A DNA stretch of 7,098 nt. Origin: Bacteroidia bacterium (GTDB taxonomy: Bacteria > Bacteroidota > Bacteroidia > SpSt-205). Below the pieces are notes generated by a model, which did no database searches, was not told the DNA's origin, and saw nothing but the letters and a program-made list of their open reading frames with translations. Every line of letters begins with the position of its first letter. Position 1 is the stretch's first letter. Shown here one piece after another: positions 1 to 5,119 of the stretch. The stretch covers positions 1 to 7,098 of the forward strand of contig JANXCJ010000107.1 in the NCBI GenBank assembly GCA_025060275.1, given 5' to 3'. Both the position numbers and the translations under genes were made by a program.

Positions 1-251
1 AGCTATTCTTAGTAATCTCAAACCTAAGCTATGTTCTCCCACTGCATCTATGAGCCCCAAGCGATGAAGGTAAGTAACTACCCTTGCCCCTAACCCCATT
101 CATTCAAAAGTACATACTTTGCATGGAGAGAGCTTGCCTTGCCATAGCAAGGGAAGATTATTCGGCGAGCTTCATTTAAGCACCTATCCACCTAATCTTT
201 GTACATGAGGTCAGAGATGGAAAAAGCCCTATAAGCTCGGAGAGCCTTCAT
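1..251 (-). pseudogene. Unidentified decayed gene, coupled to the upstream methyltransferase; runs off the left edge
   Basis: The ATG at 251-249 overlaps the TAA of the methyltransferase frame (TAATG), the usual layout of translationally coupled genes. Reading on from it gives 19 residues (MKALRAYRAF...), a TAG at 194-192, then 33 more residues in the same frame (VDRCLNEARR...YVLLNEWG) to a TAG at 92-90. If one G is added to the G run at 97-94, the reading continues as LGARVVTYLHRLGLID and stays open to the edge, ending near LRLLRIA. The joined reading looks like ordinary protein (charged helices, a FPCYGK stretch), but I do not recognise the family. Seen: one nonsense codon and one apparent 1-base deletion. 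Inferred: a second gene of the same minus-strand operon that has decayed. It could instead be chance open frames. The TAATG junction is the best argument for a gene. Confidence 0.42.
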
Positions 252-457
252 TAGTTCTGTACAAAACTACGCTCTCTTTTCAGCCATACTACAAGTTGCA
301 TGTCCGTATGAGTAAGACGCATATAAGGGCGTAAAATTGTAATAATGGGAGCCAGAGATTTGAGATATCCAGGTTTCACCTCTCTATGTATGACCTGATA
401 ACCTGAGCGATTACCATGTTTGATGAAGCTAAGAAGAGTGAATTCATACAAGTGGTA

Positions 458-464
458 GGGGGGG
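458..464. repeat. 7-base G tract that breaks the methyltransferase frame
   Basis: On the coding (minus) strand this is CCCCCCC following ATGCAT. With seven Cs the protein ends after MHPPLPLV; with six it reads MHPPYHLYEF and continues 69 residues to a normal family-like C terminus ending in DMQLVVWLK. The lesion is therefore one extra base in a homopolymer. It may be a fixed mutation, a slip tract giving on/off switching, or a read error. Confidence 0.8.
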
Positions 465-967
465 ATGCATAGGGCTTAGATGAGTGGTATAATCTGTGCC
501 GATTAGCCGATAGTAGGTATTCAGTAGCTTTGCAATGAGCCAGTTGGCTGAAGGTACCTCTACGTGTATTACTCCATCTGGCTTGAGCCACCTTAGGACT
601 TTCCTAAGGACCTCTCCCGGATAATAAAGGTGCTCAAAGACAGCGGAAAAGGTAATAAAGTCAAAGTGTTCTGGAGGAAATTCGGCTTCTTCTACAGAAG
701 CTAAAATAAGCCGATCGGGTGGCGCAAATCCTAACTCAATAGCTCTTTTTCTAAATGTAGGAGAAGGCTCTATTCCCCAAGTCTCAAAGCCTTCCCTTTC
801 CAGTACATAAAACAGCTTACCCATCTCACTTCCTATATCCAAGGCGCGCAGATTTTTCTTCGAGCGAGAAAGTAAGCGATACAGTGTGGAGAGTTCTTCT
901 TTGAAATATCCCCCGTTCAGCCTAAATGACTGTTCTTCAGTCCAGTAATCCTCTGAAGGCACGTCAT

Positions 968-995
968 AATGATCCTTCAAAAATGATCCTTCAAA
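968..995. repeat. Perfect 14-bp tandem duplication inside the methyltransferase pseudogene
   Basis: The 14-mer aatgatccttcaaa occurs at 968-981 and again, directly adjacent, at 982-995. Fourteen is not a multiple of three, so the second copy puts a TGA into the reading on the minus strand. Deleting either copy fuses the upstream IAPNPLPIPPD reading to LKDHYDVPSEDYW without a gap. It is a clear slippage-type mutation and not a homopolymer artefact. Confidence 0.95.
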
Positions 996-1238
996 TCAGG
1001 GGGAATAGGAAGGGGATTAGGGGCTATTAGGCCGCAAGACTTACATTTTACGATGGTGACACATTACTCCTATTCGCCTCTTAGGGAAAAGACCTTGTGA
1101 ACTGTTAAGCCTTTTTCCCACCACCTTTGATTGAGCGGGAAAAGGAGCCCCACACATAGGACACTCGCTAAGATGATGAAAGGCATATGTGAGCTATTGT
1201 CTTTCAGGAGCTGAGTTAGCACTCATACTGAGCTGAGC

Positions 1239-1246
1239 CAAATTTA
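1239..1246 (-). promoter_or_regulatory. Possible Bacteroidota -7 element for the decayed methyltransferase operon
   Basis: Read on the minus strand the sequence is TAAATTTG, an exact match to TAnnTTTG, about 52 nt before the ATG at 1186. No TTG or TTTG is seen at the expected -33 distance, so this may be chance. Confidence 0.2.
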
Positions 1247-1397
1247 GCGTTTAAGCCTCTAATCATAGTCATATGTGAGAATGAATGTGTGTTTATCCAC
1301 TATTATGTTGCTTTTAGGCTATCAACCAGCTTGTAGGCCTTGTATTATTATCCCTCCCCTCACACGGGAGTAGAAAGGCACATCATGTGCATGTGGA

Positions 1398-1405
1398 TAT
1401 ATTTG
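1398..1405 (+). promoter_or_regulatory. Bacteroidota-type -7 element (TATATTTG) four bases before the fused R-M start
   Basis: TATATTTG matches TAnnTTTG exactly and is followed by four bases and then the GTG start at 1410. No purine-rich ribosome binding site lies between 1385 and 1410. A transcript started from this element would begin at or next to the GTG, so the message may be leaderless. No good TTG/TTTG -33 element is seen 17 to 21 bases upstream, which lowers confidence. The same spacing recurs at 5108-5120. Confidence 0.4.
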
Positions 1406-1409
1406 TAGA

Positions 1410-3410
1410 GTGCAGGCTCCATTCCCCTCCAAAGGCTGGTTCATCCACACCTATCAGCAGCTCCGAGAAGAAGGTCGGTCTATTCGGGAAGCATGGAAAT
1501 TCCTCAAGGAGCGCTTTATAGAAGAATACCAGGCGAGGTCTCCTACAGGAGATGTCGGCCAAGCGTGGAAAAACTACAGTGGCGCCTCGTTTGAAGTGTT
1601 GGCGATACGGGAGATAAGTAGGCAGCTTCATGCTTTCCCCCGCAATCTACCCATAGTCCTGAAGAAGTGGACTGAGTTAGGGGACAAACCCAAAGAAATA
1701 CTCATCCGCCAGCTTCTTAGCGAGCAGCTATGGTTGAGAGGAGAGTTAGTTGAGCCTTATTTAGCTGAGTCCCAAGTGGACTTGATAGCCATAGAACTAG
1801 ACAGAGGAGAACCCCAAAGGGTAATAGCCACTTACAGTATCAAGGTCTCATTACGGGAGCGATTCCAACAAGACTTATACTGGGCAGAGAAGTTTAGAAG
1901 TCGGGGTATTCGACTCTGCTTCATTACTTTAGATAATGACCGAGTGCTTCATAAGGCACTGTCTGAGGGGACTTGGCGTAGCAAACAAGCTAAAATGGCA
2001 GCTGCACTGTACGACCGTATTTATCTTTTTACTGATGAGGCGCTACCGCTACAAAGGTACTTTTCGTTTCATAGAGGAGGTGAGTGTAGATTTGGAGGCA
2101 TGGTGGAGAGCCAGTTGAGTCAAATAGCTGCATGGTTTGAGCGAATTGTGCCTGATCCTGAGTGGAGTTTTGCCGGCCTGACTCAGAAAGAAACTACCTA
2201 TGCTACCCATAGTTATCATCGGTATCCTGCCAAGTTCATCCCTCAATTGGCTGCGCGTCTCATTCAGGAATATAGCCAAGAAGGTGAGGTAATTTTAGAC
2301 CCTTTCATGGGGTCAGGTACTACTTTGGTGGAAGCTAAACTGCTGCGCCGGGTAAGCTTCGGAGTAGATATCAATCCTGTAGCTTACCTTATCGCACGAG
2401 CTAAAGTTCAAGTTCTGCCCCCAGCAGACCTCGCTAAAGTCATCCGCCACCTCAAAGGCGAGTTATCGCTGAGCTTAGCTCAGGGGCTCTTCAAGGCTAG
2501 CCAAACATCTCCTCCAGAATCCTTTCCAGAAAGGCTACGATACTGGTTTTCCCCAGAAGTACTACAGCAGCTCAGCGTTATTACCCAAGCCATAAACCAG
2601 CTAGAGCCGAGGTATCATGATTTCTTCTTCTGTGCCCTCTCTCACAGCCTTAAGGCTGTCTCTTTCTGGCATGACCGAAGTGTGAAGCCGACTCGGAAGC
2701 TCAATAAACGCATTCCTTCTCCTCTCTCAGTATTTTCTCGGCAGATAGACCGCATGGAAAAGGGGAATCGGACCTTTTGGGAACTTTTACACAGGCGAGA
2801 TGCCGTTGAAGTAGCAGCTATACCTTATCAGGGAGATGCAAGGCAGCTACCTTGGGAAAATGAAAAGATAGACTGCATTATCACCTCTCCCCCATATGTT
2901 ACGAGCTACGAATATGCAGATTTGCATCAATTGAGCTTACTCTGGTTCGGGTGGGGAGAGAATTGGCGGCAACTTCGCCATAACTTCATAGGAACCTCCA
3001 GCATTTCTCCTAAACCCAAGGATCTTCCGCTCTACTCTTCCCTTGCTCAAGGCATTATTCAAGAGGTGGCTAAAGTTAGTCCTAAAAAGGCAGAAGAAAT
3101 ACAGAGCTACTTCCATGACATGGCCGTAGCTTTCAAGGAAATGTATAGAGTACTTCGTAGCGGTGGAAATGTATGTATCGTCATAGGTAATACTTCTATA
3201 GCTGGCGTAGAAATAAGAAATGCCCAGGTCTTTGCCGAACAGCTTATGAATTTGGGCTTCCAAATAGAGCGGGTCATCCTACGAGAAATACCTTCCAAAA
3301 TCCTTCCCCAAACCCGAGAAAAAGCCACTGGGCGATTCACCCGAGCAGACGAAGCAGACTACTTAGCCTATCCTACCGAGACCATCTTGATAGCCAAAAA
3401 AGAGAGTTAG
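1410..3410 (+). CDS. Fused restriction endonuclease (CCGG-family-like, PD-(D/E)XK) and DNA N4-cytosine/N6-adenine methyltransferase
   Basis: This 666-residue protein should cut and protect the same DNA site from one chain. Residues about 45-225 look like a nuclease: E62 in GASFEVLAIRE, D124 in SQVDLIAIEL, then Y-S143-I-K145 and R149-E150-R151, with E160 following. The order D...SxK...R(D/E)R...E is that of the CCGG-family restriction enzymes (NgoMIV, Cfr10I, Ecl18kI, BsaWI), where Ser replaces the usual acidic residue before Lys. The methyltransferase starts with HSYHRYPAKFIPQL (267-280, motif X), then DPFMGSGTT (297-305, SAM site), GVDINP (318-323), TSPPY (492-496, catalytic motif IV) and RVLRSGGNVCIVIGNT (580-595). 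TSPPY is more usual in N4-cytosine than in N6-adenine enzymes. Residues 340-485 probably recognise the target. No separate specificity subunit, partner methylase or nuclease is adjacent. The start is GTG with no Shine-Dalgarno; the frame is open back to the TAG at 1371 but has no ATG. The methyltransferase call is near certain; the nuclease call is strong. Confidence 0.86.
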   Translation: MQAPFPSKGWFIHTYQQLREEGRSIREAWKFLKERFIEEYQARSPTGDVGQAWKNYSGASFEVLAIREISRQLHAFPRNLPIVLKKWTELGDKPKEILIRQLLSEQLWLRGELVEPYLAESQVDLIAIELDRGEPQRVIATYSIKVSLRERFQQDLYWAEKFRSRGIRLCFITLDNDRVLHKALSEGTWRSKQAKMAAALYDRIYLFTDEALPLQRYFSFHRGGECRFGGMVESQLSQIAAWFERIVPDPEWSFAGLTQKETTYATHSYHRYPAKFIPQLAARLIQEYSQEGEVILDPFMGSGTTLVEAKLLRRVSFGVDINPVAYLIARAKVQVLPPADLAKVIRHLKGELSLSLAQGLFKASQTSPPESFPERLRYWFSPEVLQQLSVITQAINQLEPRYHDFFFCALSHSLKAVSFWHDRSVKPTRKLNKRIPSPLSVFSRQIDRMEKGNRTFWELLHRRDAVEVAAIPYQGDARQLPWENEKIDCIITSPPYVTSYEYADLHQLSLLWFGWGENWRQLRHNFIGTSSISPKPKDLPLYSSLAQGIIQEVAKVSPKKAEEIQSYFHDMAVAFKEMYRVLRSGGNVCIVIGNTSIAGVEIRNAQVFAEQLMNLGFQIERVILREIPSKILPQTREKATGRFTRADEADYLAYPTETILIAKKES

Positions 3411-3422
3411 CTCCACTTGGAA

Positions 3423-3626
3423 TTAACTAAGGGATAATCGCCGCTTTCCTGTGAGGCTGCACCAGATCTCATCAATAACTCCACAGAGAAAAGCAAGATC
3501 TCTGTTCAGCCATTCTTCTTTGCATATCGGTCGGAGCTCATAATTTCCGAATCCCTTCATCATCCTTAAAAGTGTTATAAGTGCAGATACGCAGGCTGTC
3601 CTTTCCCAGCTTCCCGAGAGCTCCAT
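3423..3626 (-). CDS. Possible small or remnant protein of 67 residues, unknown function
   Basis: ATG-started frame of 67 residues (MELSGSWERTACVSAL...), with a leucine-rich N-terminal half, a run NRDLAFLCGVIDEIWCSL and a basic tail. Composition is compatible with a folded protein, but I recognise no domain. There is no Shine-Dalgarno before the ATG. The same frame continues upstream past a single TAG as GLSGKYGEPVRT, so this may be the surviving C-terminal part of a longer decayed gene. It lies convergent to the restriction-modification gene, 12 bases after its stop. It could equally be a chance frame. Confidence 0.25.
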   Translation of the reverse strand: MELSGSWERTACVSALITLLRMMKGFGNYELRPICKEEWLNRDLAFLCGVIDEIWCSLTGKRRLSLS

Positions 3627-3640
3627 AAACTAAGTTCTAA

Positions 3641-3670
3641 CCGGCTCACCGTACTTCCCGGATAAGCCGG
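3641..3670. repeat. Inverted repeat CCGGCT/AGCCGG with three CCGG tetramers
   Basis: CCGGCT at 3641-3646 pairs with AGCCGG at 3665-3670 around an 18-base loop. A second short hairpin, GAGCG-CGC-CGCTC, follows at 3688-3700. Neither has a T tract, so they do not look like intrinsic terminators. The block is clearly more GC-rich than its flanks. Confidence 0.35.
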
Positions 3671-4016
3671 ACGAGACTTGGACGCCCGAGCGCGCCGCTC
3701 CTAAATCTTACCAGGGGCAGCAAGTTTATCACTTTCTCTTTACTGTGAAATGAGCTGAGCACTGAGCGCTATCCAAGTAGAGTGGGAAGCATAGACGATG
3801 CTGAATTCGCAAATCATCTTGACATTAATCCAAGAACCTTTACTAAGCTACTTCTTTCTTACCTTGTACTGATAAGCTCTGCTTGCAGGTAGTTTGCTTA
3901 CCAGGTCTATTACAACCGCATGTGTATTTTCGCGGTATGCGCACGGAGGGGATAGTAAAACCTTACAAGCAGAATCGTAGAGGTGCTGGCGCCAGACGAC
4001 CGTGGTGAGGGCTTGA

Positions 4017-4024
4017 TATCCTTG
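4017..4024 (+). promoter_or_regulatory. Possible -7 element (TATCCTTG) for the GT25 gene
   Basis: One mismatch to TAnnTTTG. Transcription from it would start near 4029 and leave a leader of roughly 20 bases that includes the GGAGGG before ATG 4048. No clear -33 element was found. Confidence 0.2.
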
Positions 4025-4040
4025 AATTGCGTTTTTTTGT

Positions 4041-4046
4041 GGAGGG
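4041..4046 (+). promoter_or_regulatory. GGAGGG ribosome binding site very close to the GT25 ATG
   Basis: GGAGGG ends one base before the T that precedes ATG 4048. The spacing is shorter than usual, but it is the only purine-rich site near the start and supports ATG 4048 over the in-frame TTG at 4027 or GTG at 4039, which would lie before or inside it. Confidence 0.5.
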
Positions 4047-4047
4047 T

Positions 4048-4905
4048 ATGAAGCTGTATTACATTAGCTTCCCTCGCTTCCCAGAGCGGTATAGGCATAT
4101 TCGTAATGAGCTTGAAAAGGTAGGTCTCATGGGGGAGCCGATTGAGGCTGTGGATGGAGCTCTCCTAACCGAGAAGGACCTTGAAGAGCTGTGTGATGTG
4201 GAGGAAATACATAGGTATGGAAATGCTTTGTTAGATGCAAATAAGCAAATAAACAAGCATAAGGTGGGAGCGACTCTTTCACACCACAGGTTCTATAAGG
4301 CGTTGATAAGTACTTCTGACAAGGCGGGCTGTGTATTAGAGGACGATGTCATTTTACCTATGAGCTTTAGAAACATCCTGATGGCTTTGGAAAAGGAACT
4401 GGAAGAAGATGAGCTTGTATTACTTTACGCAGGGGCGCATCAAGACAAGCGTTTGAGTAAAAGGGGAGCCAAGTTTTTAGGTAGGATTGATGGGGTGGAA
4501 TATGGTCTCTACTATCCCATGACGCCGAATGTGGCAAGTGCTGTAGCTTACTGCATCGGGAGAAAGGCTGCTCAGCGCCTGCTTGCAATCAATACTCCAA
4601 TAAAATGCACGGTAGACCTCTGGGAGTATTACTACAAGCGGGGGGCATTCAGTCGCATAAGGATTGTATATCCCCTCTGCGTTGGGCACGAAACATTTAG
4701 GTCTACCATTTCTTACCCTGCATTAGGAAGATGGGGACGGATGAGGGCTTATGTGAGGAATGTAATAGAATCTACCAAATTTCCCTTGCTTTATAACCTT
4801 TTGCGCTGGAGGAGAGGAAGGGTTATAGAGCGACTTGCGAAGTTCTATTTAGTTGATGAGGAGTCGCCGATAGCGAAAGGTCAAGTGCCATTTCCTGTGT
4901 CGTGA
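4048..4905 (+). CDS. Glycosyltransferase family 25 (LPS/surface-glycan type)
   Basis: The 285-residue protein should transfer a sugar, probably galactose or a related hexose, during cell-surface glycan synthesis in the cytoplasm. The GT25 signature is visible in order: MKLYYISFPRFPERYRHI (1-18, the family's N-terminal strand and R/P/R loop), EAVDGALL (33-40), KVGATLSHHRFYKAL (72-86, matching the GCxxSH region), VLEDDV (96-101, the acidic metal/donor site) and AYCIGRKAAQRLL (167-179), followed by TVDLW (188-192). The C-terminal 50 residues are basic and family-variable. Length is normal for GT25. ATG 4048 is chosen because family members begin with a hydrophobic strand right after Met; upstream TTG 4027 would add seven residues. 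The donor and acceptor cannot be read from sequence. The nearby decayed methyltransferase is also of a glycan-cluster type, so this may be the edge of an eroded polysaccharide locus. Confidence 0.88.
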   Translation: MKLYYISFPRFPERYRHIRNELEKVGLMGEPIEAVDGALLTEKDLEELCDVEEIHRYGNALLDANKQINKHKVGATLSHHRFYKALISTSDKAGCVLEDDVILPMSFRNILMALEKELEEDELVLLYAGAHQDKRLSKRGAKFLGRIDGVEYGLYYPMTPNVASAVAYCIGRKAAQRLLAINTPIKCTVDLWEYYYKRGAFSRIRIVYPLCVGHETFRSTISYPALGRWGRMRAYVRNVIESTKFPLLYNLLRWRRGRVIERLAKFYLVDEESPIAKGQVPFPVS

Positions 4906-5018
4906 AAGTAGATTTGTTGGGCAGAAGGGAGGTATCTCGTAAGAGCTGCCCCTGCCTGAGAAAAAGGAAGCCTGTCAAGTAAGAGTTGAGTTCCTGCTTG
5001 GTCGGCTGTAAGAGGTAA

Positions 5019-5050
5019 GGGTGAGTTTAGATTGAAGACAGCCCTCACCC
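5019..5050. repeat. 7-bp perfect inverted repeat upstream of the T9SS cargo gene
   Basis: GGGTGAG at 5019-5025 pairs with CTCACCC at 5044-5050 around an 18-base loop. It lies between the GT25 stop and the next gene. There is no T tract, so a terminator is doubtful; a protein-binding dyad or RNA hairpin is possible. A longer-looped pair GGGCAG/CTGCCC at 4919-4924 and 4946-4951 precedes it. Confidence 0.35.
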
Positions 5051-5086
5051 ATTGAAAACGTGGTTAAGAATGTCCTTAGAGTCGCT

Positions 5087-5115
5087 TTTGAAGGAGGAAA
5101 ATGTATTTACCTTTG
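5087..5115 (+). promoter_or_regulatory. Bacteroidota-type promoter: TTTG, 17 bases, TACCTTTG
   Basis: TTTG at 5087-5090 and TACCTTTG at 5108-5115 match the known TTTG ... TAnnTTTG primary-sigma promoter of Bacteroidota with an acceptable 17-base spacer. The ATG of the cargo gene starts four bases after the -7 element, so the transcript would begin at or beside the start codon. Confidence 0.5.
5091..5103 (+). promoter_or_regulatory. Strong Shine-Dalgarno AAGGAGG plus ATG in the wrong frame
   Basis: AAGGAGG (5091-5097) is three bases before an ATG at 5101, the best ribosome binding site in the window. That ATG opens only a 29-codon frame ending at TGA 5188, out of frame with the cargo protein, whose signal peptide begins at ATG 5120. 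It may be a leader peptide, a relic, or coincidence inside the promoter spacer. Confidence 0.4.
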
Positions 5116-5119
5116 TCTC

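Larger units (their letters stand above)
251..1186 (-). pseudogene. Decayed class I SAM-dependent methyltransferase with N-terminal zinc ribbon
   Basis: Three frames join into one protein of about 306 residues. Piece 1 (from about 1186) carries CPMC (1163-1152), then VVGKRLNSSQGLFPKRRIG and HHRK. Removing one A from the run at 1049-1046 leads into CKSCGLIAPNPLP. Removing one copy of the 14-bp duplication (995-968) leads into DLKDHYDVPSEDYW. Removing one C from the run at 464-458 changes a premature end into MHPPYHLYEFTLLSF and on to the TAA at 253-251. The core shows motif I (ALDIGSEMG), GIEPS, FITFSAVFEHLY and WLKPDGVIHVEVPS. The two CxxC pairs look like the zinc ribbon of methyltransferases common in bacterial glycan clusters, so methylation of a sugar or lipid intermediate is inferred. 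The start is also damaged: the ATG at 1186-1184 is out of frame with CPMC by one base. An apparent gene starting at TTG 980 is an artefact of the duplication. Confidence 0.82.
3627..4026. other. 400-bp stretch with no convincing gene
   Basis: All frames are interrupted at short intervals. It holds a GC-rich block at about 3641-3700 with short inverted repeats, a perfect 10-bp palindrome CTGGCGCCAG at 3986-3995, and a 23-codon frame from ATG 3937 to TGA 4006 with no ribosome binding site. I see no tRNA, transposase or CRISPR signal. Confidence 0.6.

Noticed and set aside
444..980. Short stand-alone methyltransferase starting at TTG 980
   Set aside because: The start lies inside the 14-bp duplication and the end results from the extra C; upstream and downstream frames clearly supply the missing zinc-ribbon and C-terminal parts.
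1229..3760. Direct repeats TGAGCTGAGC (1229-1238 and 3751-3760) and CATATGTGAG (1184-1193 and 1270-1279)
   Set aside because: Ten-base matches with no symmetry, target-site context or further copies; likely chance.
3819..3846. Sigma70-like promoter TTGACA, 16 bases, TACTAA
   Set aside because: The -10 is poor, the host appears to use TAnnTTTG promoters, and no gene starts within 170 bases downstream.
3937..4008. 23-codon frame (MRTEGIVKPYK...) before the GT25 gene
   Set aside because: It has no ribosome binding site and no recognisable family; it is in frame with GT25 but separated by a TGA. Probably chance.
4027..4047. Upstream TTG start for the GT25 gene
   Set aside because: It would add seven residues before the conserved N-terminal strand, and the GGAGGG lies after it.
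4919..4951. Terminator after the GT25 gene (GGGCAG/CTGCCC)
   Set aside because: Six-base stem with a 21-base loop and no T tract.
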